A DNA stretch of 64,000 bases. It comes from a virus. A program made the position numbers and the translations under genes. The stretch is taken from IMG/VR virus record IMGVR_UViG_3300042888_001330, positions 1 to 64,000 of that record, one strand, 5' to 3'. The notes under the pieces were generated by a model, which saw only the letters and a list, made by a program, of their open reading frames with translations, had not been told where the DNA came from and searched no databases. Positions 8,620 to 17,598 of this stretch are shown piece after piece; the stretch's first letter is position 1, and every line of letters begins with the position of its first letter.

Positions 8620-9729
8620 ATGGCGACTATTATTTCACAACCCGAAAAGGACAAATTATATACTCAGGTATTTCACCTATTAGGTATGCCTGTTCGTGGT
8701 ATTGAGCTTACTGAAGAACAAATGGACACGTTCCTTGAACTTTCATTATCAGAATATGAACAATATGTATCTGATTGGTTAATAGAATCTCAATGGTCGG
8801 CATTGGCTGGATTAGACGTAGATACACAATCTTTAACTAACGCCTTTACAACTCGAAGTTTAGATTACGAAACTCAATATAGTCACTCATATTCTAAAAT
8901 TGTGGGTTTACAGGCAGGTGGTGATAGTGAACTTAAGAAAGATTTCATAACATTAACAGGTGGAACACAAATGTACGAAGTACCTGCTGGACGTGAAATA
9001 AATGAACTATTATGGTTTACAAGATCAGAAATGACGGATACAATTGTTGACCCGTTTGCTGCTGGATTTGGTGGATTAGGTGGTGTCGGGTTTGGTGGTT
9101 TTGCACAAATGGGTGCGTCAGGTGGTTCATATTTTATGATGCCGGCGTTTGATTTATTATTAAGAATGCAAGATAGAAGTCTTAAAAATAGATTAATTGG
9201 TGGTGACTTAACATACAGAATAACTGCAGGTCCTGATGGAAAAAAATATATTCATCTTTATAATGTACCTGGCGGTAGATTTGACTTTGGTGCAGTTTAT
9301 AAAAATAACTATCAAGTTTGGTATTGGTACTATGATACCATGGATAGAGACACTTGTTTAGATAAAAACAAAGACGTTATTAAGTTACCTTCAGACGTTA
9401 TGACTGAAGAATTAACGTGGGATAAATTAAATAAACCTTCTCAGAATTGGATTAGAAAATATCTAATCGGTTATTCTAAAGAAGGTTTAGGTAGAATTTG
9501 GAGTAAATTTTCTGGAGACTTACAAGTTCCAGATAGTTCGGTTAAATTAGATTATAGTTCTTTACTTACCGAAGGTAAAGATGAAAGATTAAAGTTGGTT
9601 GAAGAATTAATGGCTCGATTAGAAAGACTCCGTCCCGATAAAATTCTTGAGAGAAAAGGTGCTGAGGCTGAAAATTTAAATAAAGCACTTAAGTTCAGAC
9701 CAATGCAGTCTCCATACAATATCATTTAA
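8620..9729 (+). CDS. Neck protein (T4 gp13-like)
   Basis: 369 aa. The N-terminus (LYTQVFHLLGMPVRGIELTEEQMDTFLELSLSEYEQYVSDW) is the hallmark of T4-like neck gp13: a Leu-Gly-x-Pro turn followed by a deQ helix pair. It forms the head-completion ring on the portal. A Gly-rich loop (FAAGFGGLGGVGFGGFAQMG) near residue 150 looks like an inserted flexible arm. It converges with the DNA polymerase gene, with the two stops overlapping by 4 bp. Confidence 0.75.
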   Translation: MATIISQPEKDKLYTQVFHLLGMPVRGIELTEEQMDTFLELSLSEYEQYVSDWLIESQWSALAGLDVDTQSLTNAFTTRSLDYETQYSHSYSKIVGLQAGGDSELKKDFITLTGGTQMYEVPAGREINELLWFTRSEMTDTIVDPFAAGFGGLGGVGFGGFAQMGASGGSYFMMPAFDLLLRMQDRSLKNRLIGGDLTYRITAGPDGKKYIHLYNVPGGRFDFGAVYKNNYQVWYWYYDTMDRDTCLDKNKDVIKLPSDVMTEELTWDKLNKPSQNWIRKYLIGYSKEGLGRIWSKFSGDLQVPDSSVKLDYSSLLTEGKDERLKLVEELMARLERLRPDKILERKGAEAENLNKALKFRPMQSPYNII

Positions 9730-12623
9730 CTTTCGGTTACGTGTAAAATTAAATCACCATTATCGTTACCGATAATTTCGTCTTCATTACTTACAGTACT
9801 TGCAGCTTGTAATTGTAGAACCTTTCTGTTGTGGTCAACCCAATATTGGTCAACAAGTTCAAGACTATTTTCAACATACATAAAGAATGGGTCACGACCA
9901 ACCTTATTCCAAAATACAACCTCACTATCGGAAAGAGTCATAACCTCGTCAAATTTATCTTGACCACTTTCCTTCAATGGATAACCATTAACTAACTCAC
10001 ATTGATTTCTTGTAAAGTATTGTCTATCTTTTGGATCCTCAATTAAAATATCTTCTCTAATCTCAGGTTTAAATGCAACTAATAGAGGTTCAACACGTTT
10101 ATTAAAATTGTTTAAATAACGAGCAACATTATAATCACCTAATAAGTTTGGATTATCTGTAATTTCTTTTTCAGGAATCATATAACAACTCACCTCAATA
10201 TAACCATCAGGCATTGGGTATCCATGTTTCGCGGTAAACTCTTCTTGTTGTTTCTTTGTTGGTTTAGTTACCTTCTGTACATCACCCGATGATTTCTTAG
10301 TTCCATTATTAACATAGAAAATTGTATCACCTAAACCTGCGGGATAATCATTCTGTAAAATTAATTCCATGTGCGCTTGTCTAGACATTAGTGAACCAGA
10401 CTTTGTAGTTTTCTGAATGTGTTTTTTATAATCACTAACTGATTGTTTAACACGAGCCTTGTTTGCAATTTTAGCTAATGGAATTTCTTTATTATAAATC
10501 TTATCCACATAATTGTAGTATAGTTCTACAAAAGAATGACCATCACCATTTAACAAATACTTTAAACCTTCATCTAAGAACTCAACAACATATGTTTGTA
10601 ATTTTTTAGACTTAATAGTGTTACCCGTTAATTTAATTTTCTCTTTACCTTTCTTAATTAACTTAATGATATAATTTTTACGTGAAACATTAATACAAGC
10701 AGGTGCAGTATAATCAATATCAAGACCCATTTCATTTCTCATAAAAATATCATTAAATTCCGCAGTGTGAGCTTCAATACCTTTATATTCTTTACCTTCC
10801 TTAACAAGTTCATTAAGACCCTTACCAATATACACAGCTTCTAATGCACTATCGGGTGTTTCAAAGTTTACACCATCAGTATCCATTACAAGAGGTTTAT
10901 AACCTTTCTGCATATAGAACATAATCATCATACGAAGACATTGACGACCAATACAGGTAATCGTTTCACCTGAATCCATTTCACCCCACGGGAATACATG
11001 TGGTGCAGATAATGAACCAAAATATGCGTTAATAAAAATCTTAATCGGTAATTGTTTACGATCATACATTTCTGAAGCAACGGGATCACTATCTTTTAAT
11101 TCACCGGCAAGATGTTTATATTTGATACGAATATTTCTAAAGTATTTTAACATTGATTTTTGCACACCCATAACATCACAATCAGGGAACACATCATATA
11201 CTAATTGAATTGATGGATATAGTGATGAGTAGTCAAACTTTACAATATTCTTTGCAAACCCCACATTTAATAAACGTGATAATCCACCAGTAAATGGTCT
11301 TTTCTCATCCTTAGCGGGTATTGCTAAATTATTTTCATATGACCACGCCAACATGATAATTTTCCATAATGTGGCGGTTCCCATTGTGGCAATTCTTTCA
11401 TACGTTGTTGGTACTAATTTAGAAAGTAAAAATGTTGATTGTGAAAATGAATCATCAACAACCATTGTCTCATACAAGTCATCGTCAAGATATTGTTCTA
11501 CAATTTTTCTACCTGGCCATATTTCAAACTTACCGGGGAACCTCTCCATTAATCTATCGGTACCTGTATCACCAATCTTTTTGTAACCACCTGTCTTAGG
11601 GTTTACGTAATAACTTTCATTATCTAAATAAATTTTAGATATTTGATTACCCTCAACATACACACGATTCGGTTTTTCTTTCTCCAAATATGTTGTGATA
11701 TATTTCAATCCCCACGATTTAATTTCGGAGTTAATCGCCTGAGCTCTACGAACAGAGTGTGCAATATCAATAATATTAAAACCCCAAATAACGTGCTGAG
11801 TGTAATCCTCAATTTCATTTGCAAGTTTTAACATTCCCTTTTTTTCTTTCATTCCTGTACTTGTGAATATTTGAGTTAACCCATTAATATCAACACCAAG
11901 AATTTGTGCACGTTTTAAAATAAACGGCCAGTCAAAGAAAGCGGAGTTATAACCAGCAACAATCGTTGGTTTTAAATCTTTAATATATTGTAAAAATCTC
12001 TCAATACATTTCTTTTCACCATCTTCACCAAATGCGGGAATTGTTTCTTGTAGACCACGATTATCCTTAACCCCAATCAAAATGATTTTACAAGTTTCAG
12101 GATCTAAACCCGTGGTCTCAATATCAAATACAAATCGATAAACATCACCATAATCTTCTATTCCCTTAAACAATCGTTTTCTTGTTTGAACAAGATATTG
12201 TTCAACAGGAGATAAAATGGTAAAATGTTTTCTTACTTCTTCTCCCCATGGGTCAAGTCCACCAGTTTTAAAAAAATTGATTAAATCGGTGTAACTCTTA
12301 ATACTTTTAACTAAGAATTTCATACCACCCTCCAAACGACTATTACCATGAGTTTCTAACTTTTCAATGATAATCCCGTACTTACCCATCATTTGTTTTT
12401 GAGTTGATTTGGAGTTACCATAAAAATTAAGATTAGATAAGTCTCCGACCCATAAAAATGGTACGAACGAATCTGTTTTAACAATTTTACCCTTTATTGG
12501 GTCCTGAATAATTTTGGATATTGAGTTGGAGGGATAGTCATATTCGACACCTACGATGTATTTCTCATCGTCTCCCCCATTTAGAAAGTTTTCGATAACT
12601 TCCTGAGAGATAACTTCTTTCAT
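9726..12623 (-). CDS. Family B DNA polymerase (T4 gp43-like)
   Basis: 965 aa (T4 gp43 has 898). The 3'-5' exonuclease motifs are FDIETTG (Exo I, about residue 168) and VAGYNSAFFDWPF (Exo II). Polymerase motifs are A FDYSSLYPSI, B IFINAYFGSLSAP and C VMDTDGVNFE, so both catalytic centres look intact. It replicates the phage genome. A host-type TATATTTG box lies upstream with a small palindrome between it and the ATG, fitting early expression rather than the late regulon. Confidence 0.95.
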   Translation of the reverse strand: MKEVISQEVIENFLNGGDDEKYIVGVEYDYPSNSISKIIQDPIKGKIVKTDSFVPFLWVGDLSNLNFYGNSKSTQKQMMGKYGIIIEKLETHGNSRLEGGMKFLVKSIKSYTDLINFFKTGGLDPWGEEVRKHFTILSPVEQYLVQTRKRLFKGIEDYGDVYRFVFDIETTGLDPETCKIILIGVKDNRGLQETIPAFGEDGEKKCIERFLQYIKDLKPTIVAGYNSAFFDWPFILKRAQILGVDINGLTQIFTSTGMKEKKGMLKLANEIEDYTQHVIWGFNIIDIAHSVRRAQAINSEIKSWGLKYITTYLEKEKPNRVYVEGNQISKIYLDNESYYVNPKTGGYKKIGDTGTDRLMERFPGKFEIWPGRKIVEQYLDDDLYETMVVDDSFSQSTFLLSKLVPTTYERIATMGTATLWKIIMLAWSYENNLAIPAKDEKRPFTGGLSRLLNVGFAKNIVKFDYSSLYPSIQLVYDVFPDCDVMGVQKSMLKYFRNIRIKYKHLAGELKDSDPVASEMYDRKQLPIKIFINAYFGSLSAPHVFPWGEMDSGETITCIGRQCLRMMIMFYMQKGYKPLVMDTDGVNFETPDSALEAVYIGKGLNELVKEGKEYKGIEAHTAEFNDIFMRNEMGLDIDYTAPACINVSRKNYIIKLIKKGKEKIKLTGNTIKSKKLQTYVVEFLDEGLKYLLNGDGHSFVELYYNYVDKIYNKEIPLAKIANKARVKQSVSDYKKHIQKTTKSGSLMSRQAHMELILQNDYPAGLGDTIFYVNNGTKKSSGDVQKVTKPTKKQQEEFTAKHGYPMPDGYIEVSCYMIPEKEITDNPNLLGDYNVARYLNNFNKRVEPLLVAFKPEIREDILIEDPKDRQYFTRNQCELVNGYPLKESGQDKFDEVMTLSDSEVVFWNKVGRDPFFMYVENSLELVDQYWVDHNRKVLQLQAASTVSNEDEIIGNDNGDLILHVTES

Positions 12624-12655
12624 GTTTTATATTTTTTAAATGTGACGTATTAGCT

Positions 12656-12670
12656 TACCATTAAATGGTA
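12656..12670 (-). promoter_or_regulatory. Small palindrome in the DNA polymerase leader
   Basis: TACCATT-A-AATGGTA, 33-47 nt before the polymerase ATG and downstream of its promoter box. In RNA it would form a 5-bp hairpin with a 5-nt loop, or in DNA a symmetric operator. T4 gp43 represses its own translation through a leader hairpin; whether this is an equivalent cannot be told. Confidence 0.3.
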
Positions 12671-12686
12671 GTTTGTCTTAACATTA

Positions 12687-12694
12687 CAAATATA
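12687..12694 (-). promoter_or_regulatory. Host-type promoter box, DNA polymerase
   Basis: TATATTTG on the minus strand, a full match to the Bacteroidota -7 box, 63 nt before the ATG. Confidence 0.5.
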
Positions 12695-12710
12695 AACAAA
12701 AAGTCTTAAT

Positions 12711-13079
12711 TTAAGAAATATTAATAAATAATTTCTCTTTTACAGGTAAAATGAGTTTGTTTGTTGGGTTTCCGTCAGTATCCTTGAATTGAACTATGAC
12801 CTTTCCTTCGTATTTACCTGAATTTAACGTATGTTCTTCTGTGAACCTATGTGTTATATAATATTCGTCTGTGGTTTGGTTATATAATTTTATTCTTGTG
12901 GTAACGTAACATGTGGAATCTAAAATGATTGGAGTATCTGTTTTAATGTCAGACATCTCAAATGTAATATCTGCATTTTCTAATAAATCATTAAATGAGG
13001 ATTTATCGTTTTTACCATCATCAATCAGTCTCATTTTTAATATTGGGTCAGACGCCCCTTGTCTTATAAAGAATTCCAT
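12711..13079 (-). CDS. BppU-N-like Ig-type baseplate periphery domain
   Basis: 122 aa, a single domain. The order FFIRQGASDPILKMRLIDDG, DITFEMSD, YVTTRIKLYN, then NSGKYEGKVIVQFKDTDG and LPVKEKLFINI follows the beta-sandwich found at the N-terminus of phage BppU/receptor-binding attachment proteins ('G-x-Y' strand, then a Pro before the final strand). It may link fibres to the baseplate. The late box ends 4 nt before the ATG. The neighbouring adhesin-like gene follows directly. Confidence 0.45.
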   Translation of the reverse strand: MEFFIRQGASDPILKMRLIDDGKNDKSSFNDLLENADITFEMSDIKTDTPIILDSTCYVTTRIKLYNQTTDEYYITHRFTEEHTLNSGKYEGKVIVQFKDTDGNPTNKLILPVKEKLFINIS

Positions 13080-13083
13080 ATGT

Positions 13084-13091
13084 TATAAATA
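13084..13091 (-). promoter_or_regulatory. Late promoter box
   Basis: TATTTATA on the minus strand, 4 nt before the ATG at 13079. Confidence 0.6.
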
Positions 13092-13128
13092 GTTTTATAA
13101 TTCGAATATATTAATTGTATCTCTCATA

Positions 13129-15036
13129 CTACGGTGTTGGGCAAATATATATTTCATTTATTTGTCCAGAAACATAACCATTAACCGGAGGACTATATGT
13201 ACTGGTGAATTTAAATGACCTTATCGCCGGAACACCTAAAGTATCGGATAAATAAATATAATTTCCACCAGATGGCCAACCCAAAGTATATGTTGATGAT
13301 CCAATTGATTTTTCATATACATAATCACCAAGGTTAGGTAGTGTACCACTTCCCAAGAAATATAATTCACTATTATTCATATATTCTATTGTTGTGTTTC
13401 CACAATAAGCATCTTGAGGGGAGCTGTTAATATTATATGCCGCATATACTCTTTTATATGTTGGTACCGGTGTACTAGTTGGACTACTTGTAGGAGTGGG
13501 TGTTGGGGTTGAAGTAGATGTACTAGTTGGTATAGGTGTTGATGTTGGTGGTAATGGAGTACTAGTATTTGTAGGTGTTGATGTTGGTGGTAATGGAGTA
13601 CTAGTATTTGTAGGTGTTGGGGTTGGAGTGGATGACCCCGTAGGTGTTGGAGTAGGTAGTGCAGATAAACTATCCACACACTTAACCCCACACTCAACGA
13701 TTTCAAAATTTGGTTTTATCTCAGTTAGATAGTGATGTCTAACTCTTGGGAAATTTAATGGCTCCTCAAAATATTTAATTGATTTGATATTAAAACATGA
13801 AACACCTGAATGAATTCCACTCATTAATCCAGTTCCACCACCCCAAGATTGAATAAACGGTTGAGTTCCTCTCTTTGAAGGTATAATTTCCTCCCAATTT
13901 TCTAACTTATATATTGGTCTACCGTTTAAGTATATCTTCAAAGTCCCCAACCTCCTTTGTCTTTCATTCGCCCATTTCTTATTTAAAACTTCAGAATTAT
14001 TTAAAAGAGCTAATTGTGTTGATGTTACTGCAGTCACTTCTATGTTTTGATACGGACTCACAATAAATTCTGGAATTAAATCATTCTGTCCCCCGTCATT
14101 TTCAAGATCACAATCCGTATAATGTTTATATCTATCAAAAACAATTGTAACATTAAAATTATTAGTTAACCCCGTAGTACACAATGTTGGAGTTTGTCCA
14201 CTTGAAATATAAAAAGATTCTCCATATGCCAAATCATTAACACATGCACCAGAATAATGTCTTGATATCCACTTAATTCTAGCATCTGATGTAAATTGAA
14301 AAGATAGGTTATTATCGGCGTAGTCGGTTAAATCATCGTCCCCTCTAACACCTAAATAATAAAAAACACTTCCCGATGACCACGGTAAAGAATTTCTATT
14401 AAATATGAAATCTAAAGTCCACCCATTTTCAGGTCTTCTTTTTAATTTAGGAGTACAATAATCAGTACCTAATCCCTCATTAAAATCAAATGCCCATGGT
14501 TTTACATTTGTTTTTGGGGATTGAGCCGAGCATGCATTAAAATTTATAATATTTCTCCTACTTTTGTAGATGTCTGAAGTAAACCCCGAAATAAGGGCTG
14601 ATTCTGTATAACCCGTTAAAATGTTAGATGTATATCCCGTTTGATTATATCCTAAAATTTTAAAATAATGAGTTCTTCCACTAATAAGTGTGAATTTAAA
14701 TCTATTGCTATCTAAAATAGTATGTGTAAACCCTGTCCCAAAATATGATACAAAATTACTATACGGTAAAGTCATTGATAATCCAGAATAGGTATAAGAA
14801 CTTAATAAGTCACTTATATTATCCTCCTCAAGGGTGATTCTATCTTTTGTGCAATCTAAATTATTTAAGTTATCATCTATTTTTAATGAATCGTAGACTA
14901 TGAGTGTACTCAAATCTAACGCATCTGCATCATAATCACCTTGGGTTTTACTCAACTCAAAATCATATAATTCGGAAGAATCTAATTTTAATTCCAATCT
15001 TGACCCATAAAAATTTAAAATATTCTGTCTATTCAT
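13129..15036 (-). CDS. Putative fibre/adhesin with LamG-like region and Thr-Pro linker
   Basis: 635 aa from the Met at 15036. An upstream ATG (15057) is unlikely because its first codons are the late box itself. Residues ~205-430 (GWTLDFIFNRNSLPW, KIYLNGRPIYKLENWEE, FNIKSIKYFEEPL) look like a concanavalin/LamG sandwich. A Pro/Thr/Ser linker of about 75 residues follows, containing two copies of NTSTPLPPTSTPT, then a ~90-residue Cys-containing C-terminal domain. The layout suggests a virion protein that presents a terminal binding domain on a stalk. No close family recognised. Confidence 0.55.
   Translation of the reverse strand: MNRQNILNFYGSRLELKLDSSELYDFELSKTQGDYDADALDLSTLIVYDSLKIDDNLNNLDCTKDRITLEEDNISDLLSSYTYSGLSMTLPYSNFVSYFGTGFTHTILDSNRFKFTLISGRTHYFKILGYNQTGYTSNILTGYTESALISGFTSDIYKSRRNIINFNACSAQSPKTNVKPWAFDFNEGLGTDYCTPKLKRRPENGWTLDFIFNRNSLPWSSGSVFYYLGVRGDDDLTDYADNNLSFQFTSDARIKWISRHYSGACVNDLAYGESFYISSGQTPTLCTTGLTNNFNVTIVFDRYKHYTDCDLENDGGQNDLIPEFIVSPYQNIEVTAVTSTQLALLNNSEVLNKKWANERQRRLGTLKIYLNGRPIYKLENWEEIIPSKRGTQPFIQSWGGGTGLMSGIHSGVSCFNIKSIKYFEEPLNFPRVRHHYLTEIKPNFEIVECGVKCVDSLSALPTPTPTGSSTPTPTPTNTSTPLPPTSTPTNTSTPLPPTSTPIPTSTSTSTPTPTPTSSPTSTPVPTYKRVYAAYNINSSPQDAYCGNTTIEYMNNSELYFLGSGTLPNLGDYVYEKSIGSSTYTLGWPSGGNYIYLSDTLGVPAIRSFKFTSTYSPPVNGYVSGQINEIYICPTP
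13541..13618. repeat. 39-bp tandem repeat in the Thr-Pro linker
   Basis: Two in-frame copies of a 39-bp unit (starting about 13541 and 13580) encode the 13-residue unit NTSTPLPPTSTPT. The flanks carry shorter, less regular TP repeats. Unit gain or loss would change stalk length without a frameshift. Confidence 0.75.
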
Positions 15037-15041
15037 GTTTC

Positions 15042-15049
15042 TATAAATA
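15042..15049 (-). promoter_or_regulatory. Late promoter box, fibre gene
   Basis: TATTTATA on the minus strand, 5 nt before the ATG at 15036; this fixes the start of the fibre gene. Confidence 0.6.
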
Positions 15050-15066
15050 TCTTTCATAAGATTTGA

Positions 15067-15074
15067 TATTTATA
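15067..15074 (+). promoter_or_regulatory. Late promoter box, 15-17 kb operon
   Basis: TATTTATA, 15 nt before the ATG at 15090, divergent from the fibre-gene box 18 bp away. Confidence 0.6.
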
Positions 15075-15089
15075 ATAAAACCGATTTAG

Positions 15090-15842
15090 ATGAATAATTT
15101 TATAAAACAGGTAATCGAAGAGAAATTTGCATCAAAAGCGCAACAAAGATACTTTTTTGCTAAGGAGAACGAAAAGGGTGCATCAAAGAAAGAAAAGTCG
15201 AAATGGGGTAAAATGGCCAAAGAATTTTCAGATAAAACAAAATATGACGAAATACCAGATAAAGCGGGAGAAAAAGAAGTAGACGAGATTGTAGATAAAA
15301 ATGGTAACGTTGCTAGAGGTAAGAAACCAACAAATTTTAACACAAAAGGAATAACACAAAATAAAACAACTGATGAAGTTGTTAAAAGTGCTAGTGGTCA
15401 AACATCACTATCACCTAGTCTTGGTTTTGGGTATAGAAGATATTGGGCAGAATCCGATATGAGTAAATCTTTAGGGTATGATGATACTTTAGGTCAAGAT
15501 GCTGATTATGATGACGCAAAGGACCATTTTGAGGATGATTTAGGTTTAACAGATGATGAGGCCGAAGAAAGGTTGGCTAAAATGGGATATGATGAAAAAC
15601 TAAAAAATACCGATAAAGTTAGATTAGTTGAAAATCCTAAAAAGTTCATGGAGGAATACATTGAAAGTATCTTAGCTAAGAAATCTAAAGATAGTGAGAT
15701 TGTTTCTAACGATGGTGACCAAATGGAAGAAAAGGAAATAAATCCAATTGTTGCAAAACAATTAAAATCTCTTAAAAATAGTTTAAAAAGTCATAATTTA
15801 TCAATTAATGATATTATGAAACATTTAAAAGACAATGAATAA
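15090..15842 (+). CDS. Hypothetical virion-type protein with capsid-targeting-like N-terminus
   Basis: 250 aa, highly charged. It starts MNNFIKQVIEE|KFASKAQQRYFFAKENEKG: an amphipathic start ending in an IxE site, then the basic 'SkaQQRyF' motif often seen near the N-terminus of small phage proteins. The middle is acidic (QDADYDDAKDHFEDDLGLTD) and the end helical. First gene of a late-box-driven operon. Function unknown; an internal head protein is one possibility. Confidence 0.6.
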   Translation: MNNFIKQVIEEKFASKAQQRYFFAKENEKGASKKEKSKWGKMAKEFSDKTKYDEIPDKAGEKEVDEIVDKNGNVARGKKPTNFNTKGITQNKTTDEVVKSASGQTSLSPSLGFGYRRYWAESDMSKSLGYDDTLGQDADYDDAKDHFEDDLGLTDDEAEERLAKMGYDEKLKNTDKVRLVENPKKFMEEYIESILAKKSKDSEIVSNDGDQMEEKEINPIVAKQLKSLKNSLKSHNLSINDIMKHLKDNE

Positions 15843-16332
15843 CGATTTAAAAGATAGGGTATTTAACATTCCACAAAACATACTGCATAAAATCAGTCAA
15901 ACTGTTATGCATTTAAATGGGCAACACGCTGACGGGAAAGAAAGGGCAGAAAAGTTACTTAAAGACGGAACAGTAAAGTATGGTCAATTAAAGAAAATTA
16001 TCCACGAATTAACATATATGGATAAAGTTAAAGATAAATTGAAATTTGAATTAGCGGGTGGGGACCTAATGAATAATTGGTCAAAAACGCATTTACAAGG
16101 TGAAAGAGATATGGTGAGTAATAAAAAAGATTCAAGAAAAAGAGCAGATGAAATAGGTGCAATTAGTGGTGAGCGTTCAAATAGTCACCTTAAAACACAC
16201 TCAAAAAAATCAAGTACATTTCCGTCATTGAATATGATGAAAAGTAATTCACATAAAAACACAATAAGTCCAATTGTTTCTTTGGGTTTATTTGAACAAA
16301 TTGAAAAATTTAAAAAATTAATACGTTATTAA
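15835..16332 (+). CDS. Hypothetical protein
   Basis: 165 aa, overlapping the previous gene by 8 bp. The first half is helical and begins DLKDRVFNIPQNILHKISQT, with basic surfaces (YGQLKKIIHELTYMDKVKDK). The C-terminus LFEQIEKFKKLIRY resembles the C-terminal LKRIKRLMFY of the gene at 16715. Probably a virion or assembly protein by context; no family recognised. Confidence 0.55.
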   Translation: MNNDLKDRVFNIPQNILHKISQTVMHLNGQHADGKERAEKLLKDGTVKYGQLKKIIHELTYMDKVKDKLKFELAGGDLMNNWSKTHLQGERDMVSNKKDSRKRADEIGAISGERSNSHLKTHSKKSSTFPSLNMMKSNSHKNTISPIVSLGLFEQIEKFKKLIRY

Positions 16333-16333
16333 T

Positions 16334-16711
16334 ATGGCAACACAATTAGAAATCTTAGCACAGAAGTTTAGAACTGAAATTTTAGGACCGAACATCTATA
16401 ACGAACAAAAATTCTATTCTTCCACAAATAAAAATGCGTTATCTGATGGTGACGTTAAAGGTAAGGGTGAACTAGATAATTCAATAGGGTCATCTGTTGA
16501 TGTCCAAAATAGAATTGATAATGTTGGGAGAAACAGATTTAATAAAGAAAATAATTACTCTTCAATAAACAAAGATGCACTATCTGATGGTGACGAAAAG
16601 GGTAAGGGTGAATTAGATGGTAAAGTTGGTTCATTGACAGATATTAAATCAAGAACTGATGTTGTTGCAAGAAACAAATACAATCCATCAAAAGGATACC
16701 CCGATTTTTAA
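16334..16711 (+). CDS. Small protein of two ~45-residue repeats
   Basis: 125 aa. Two repeats cover nearly the whole chain: YSSTNKNALSDGDVKGKGEL and YSSINKDALSDGDEKGKGEL, each followed by a polar stretch ending in GRNRFN or ARNKYN. The repeats also match at DNA level (16430s and 16560s). The conserved xLSDGDxKGKGEL core may bind a ligand or another protein. Translationally close to both neighbours in a late operon, so likely a virion component. Confidence 0.55.
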   Translation: MATQLEILAQKFRTEILGPNIYNEQKFYSSTNKNALSDGDVKGKGELDNSIGSSVDVQNRIDNVGRNRFNKENNYSSINKDALSDGDEKGKGELDGKVGSLTDIKSRTDVVARNKYNPSKGYPDF

Positions 16712-16714
16712 TTT

Positions 16715-17560
16715 ATGAACATAAATAAAATATTCTTCAATGTAATTGAAGAACAAAACATATTAAAGACAACAAAAACCAAACCTATAGTTGATGCAAT
16801 CAAAAATAGGAATATGATTACATTTTACTATTCGGGTCCTCAAAAACCTAAAAAAGATAGTGTAAAAAATGGTTACAGAGTAAAGGCTGAGGCGGTTGCT
16901 TTGGGTCTTTCTAAAAAGGGTAATTTAATTGTTAGAGCTTGGGTACAACCTCCTTCCGTTTCTAAAAAAGGATTTGCGAAACACGGGTGGAGAACTTTTA
17001 TTATTGGTAGAATGAGTAATGTTGAAATTACTGATGAAGTTTTTAACGGAAAGAGACCAGAGTATAAAGAAGGTTCCGATAATTCAATGACAACAACATA
17101 TGTCACAACAAATTGGGGTACAACTTCGGATACTAAAAAAATGGAAAAACCATCACCAACGGTTACTAAACCTGAACCAACAAAACCTCCCGTTAGTAAG
17201 GTTTCCGATAAACCAACCGAAGTCACTCCAACAGAACCTGTTAAACCCGAAGAATTACCTCAACCAAAACCTGAGGAAAAACCAAGTGAACTACCACAAG
17301 GCGGTGATAATCAGGATTATGAAGTTAAACAAAAAGAATTATATAAAACTAAACAGACCGATTGGATTAACAAACAAAAAGAAATTGGCGGCAATATAAA
17401 GCCTGGTCAAGGTACGAGAGAAAGGTTTAAAAAAGAAGTAGAAAAGGAATTACCTCAACCAGAAACAGAAAAGAAACCAGAAGTTAACCCTGAAGAAGAT
17501 GTAGAAGGAAAAAATCTACAGGAAAGTTTAAAAAGAATTAAACGTTTAATGTTTTATTAA
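16715..17560 (+). CDS. WYL-like domain protein with Pro/Glu-rich tail
   Basis: 281 aa. Residues 20-110 (PIVDAIKNRNMITFYYSG, YRVKAEAVALGLSKKGNLIV, RAWVQ, GWRTFIIGRMSNVEIT) have the strand order of WYL ligand-sensing domains: an Ai..r..i.F.Y start, a carrier strand with Arg, and a final R.f...rI..v. No HTH is present. A Pro/Lys/Glu linker (165-200) and a helical tail ending LKRIKRLMFY follow. The N-terminus (MNINKIFFNVIEE) again ends in IxE. Role unknown; late operon context. Confidence 0.5.
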   Translation: MNINKIFFNVIEEQNILKTTKTKPIVDAIKNRNMITFYYSGPQKPKKDSVKNGYRVKAEAVALGLSKKGNLIVRAWVQPPSVSKKGFAKHGWRTFIIGRMSNVEITDEVFNGKRPEYKEGSDNSMTTTYVTTNWGTTSDTKKMEKPSPTVTKPEPTKPPVSKVSDKPTEVTPTEPVKPEELPQPKPEEKPSELPQGGDNQDYEVKQKELYKTKQTDWINKQKEIGGNIKPGQGTRERFKKEVEKELPQPETEKKPEVNPEEDVEGKNLQESLKRIKRLMFY

Positions 17561-17587
17561 AAAAGGTTATTATTTAAAATATAAAAA

Positions 17588-17595
17588 TATTTATT
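17588..17595 (+). promoter_or_regulatory. Late promoter box
   Basis: TATTTATT, 3 nt before the ATG at 17599. Confidence 0.6.
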
Positions 17596-17598
17596 AGT

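Noticed and set aside
16715-17050. Calling the WYL-like protein a transcription regulator
   Set aside because: No helix-turn-helix is present and the gene lies in a late virion-type operon.
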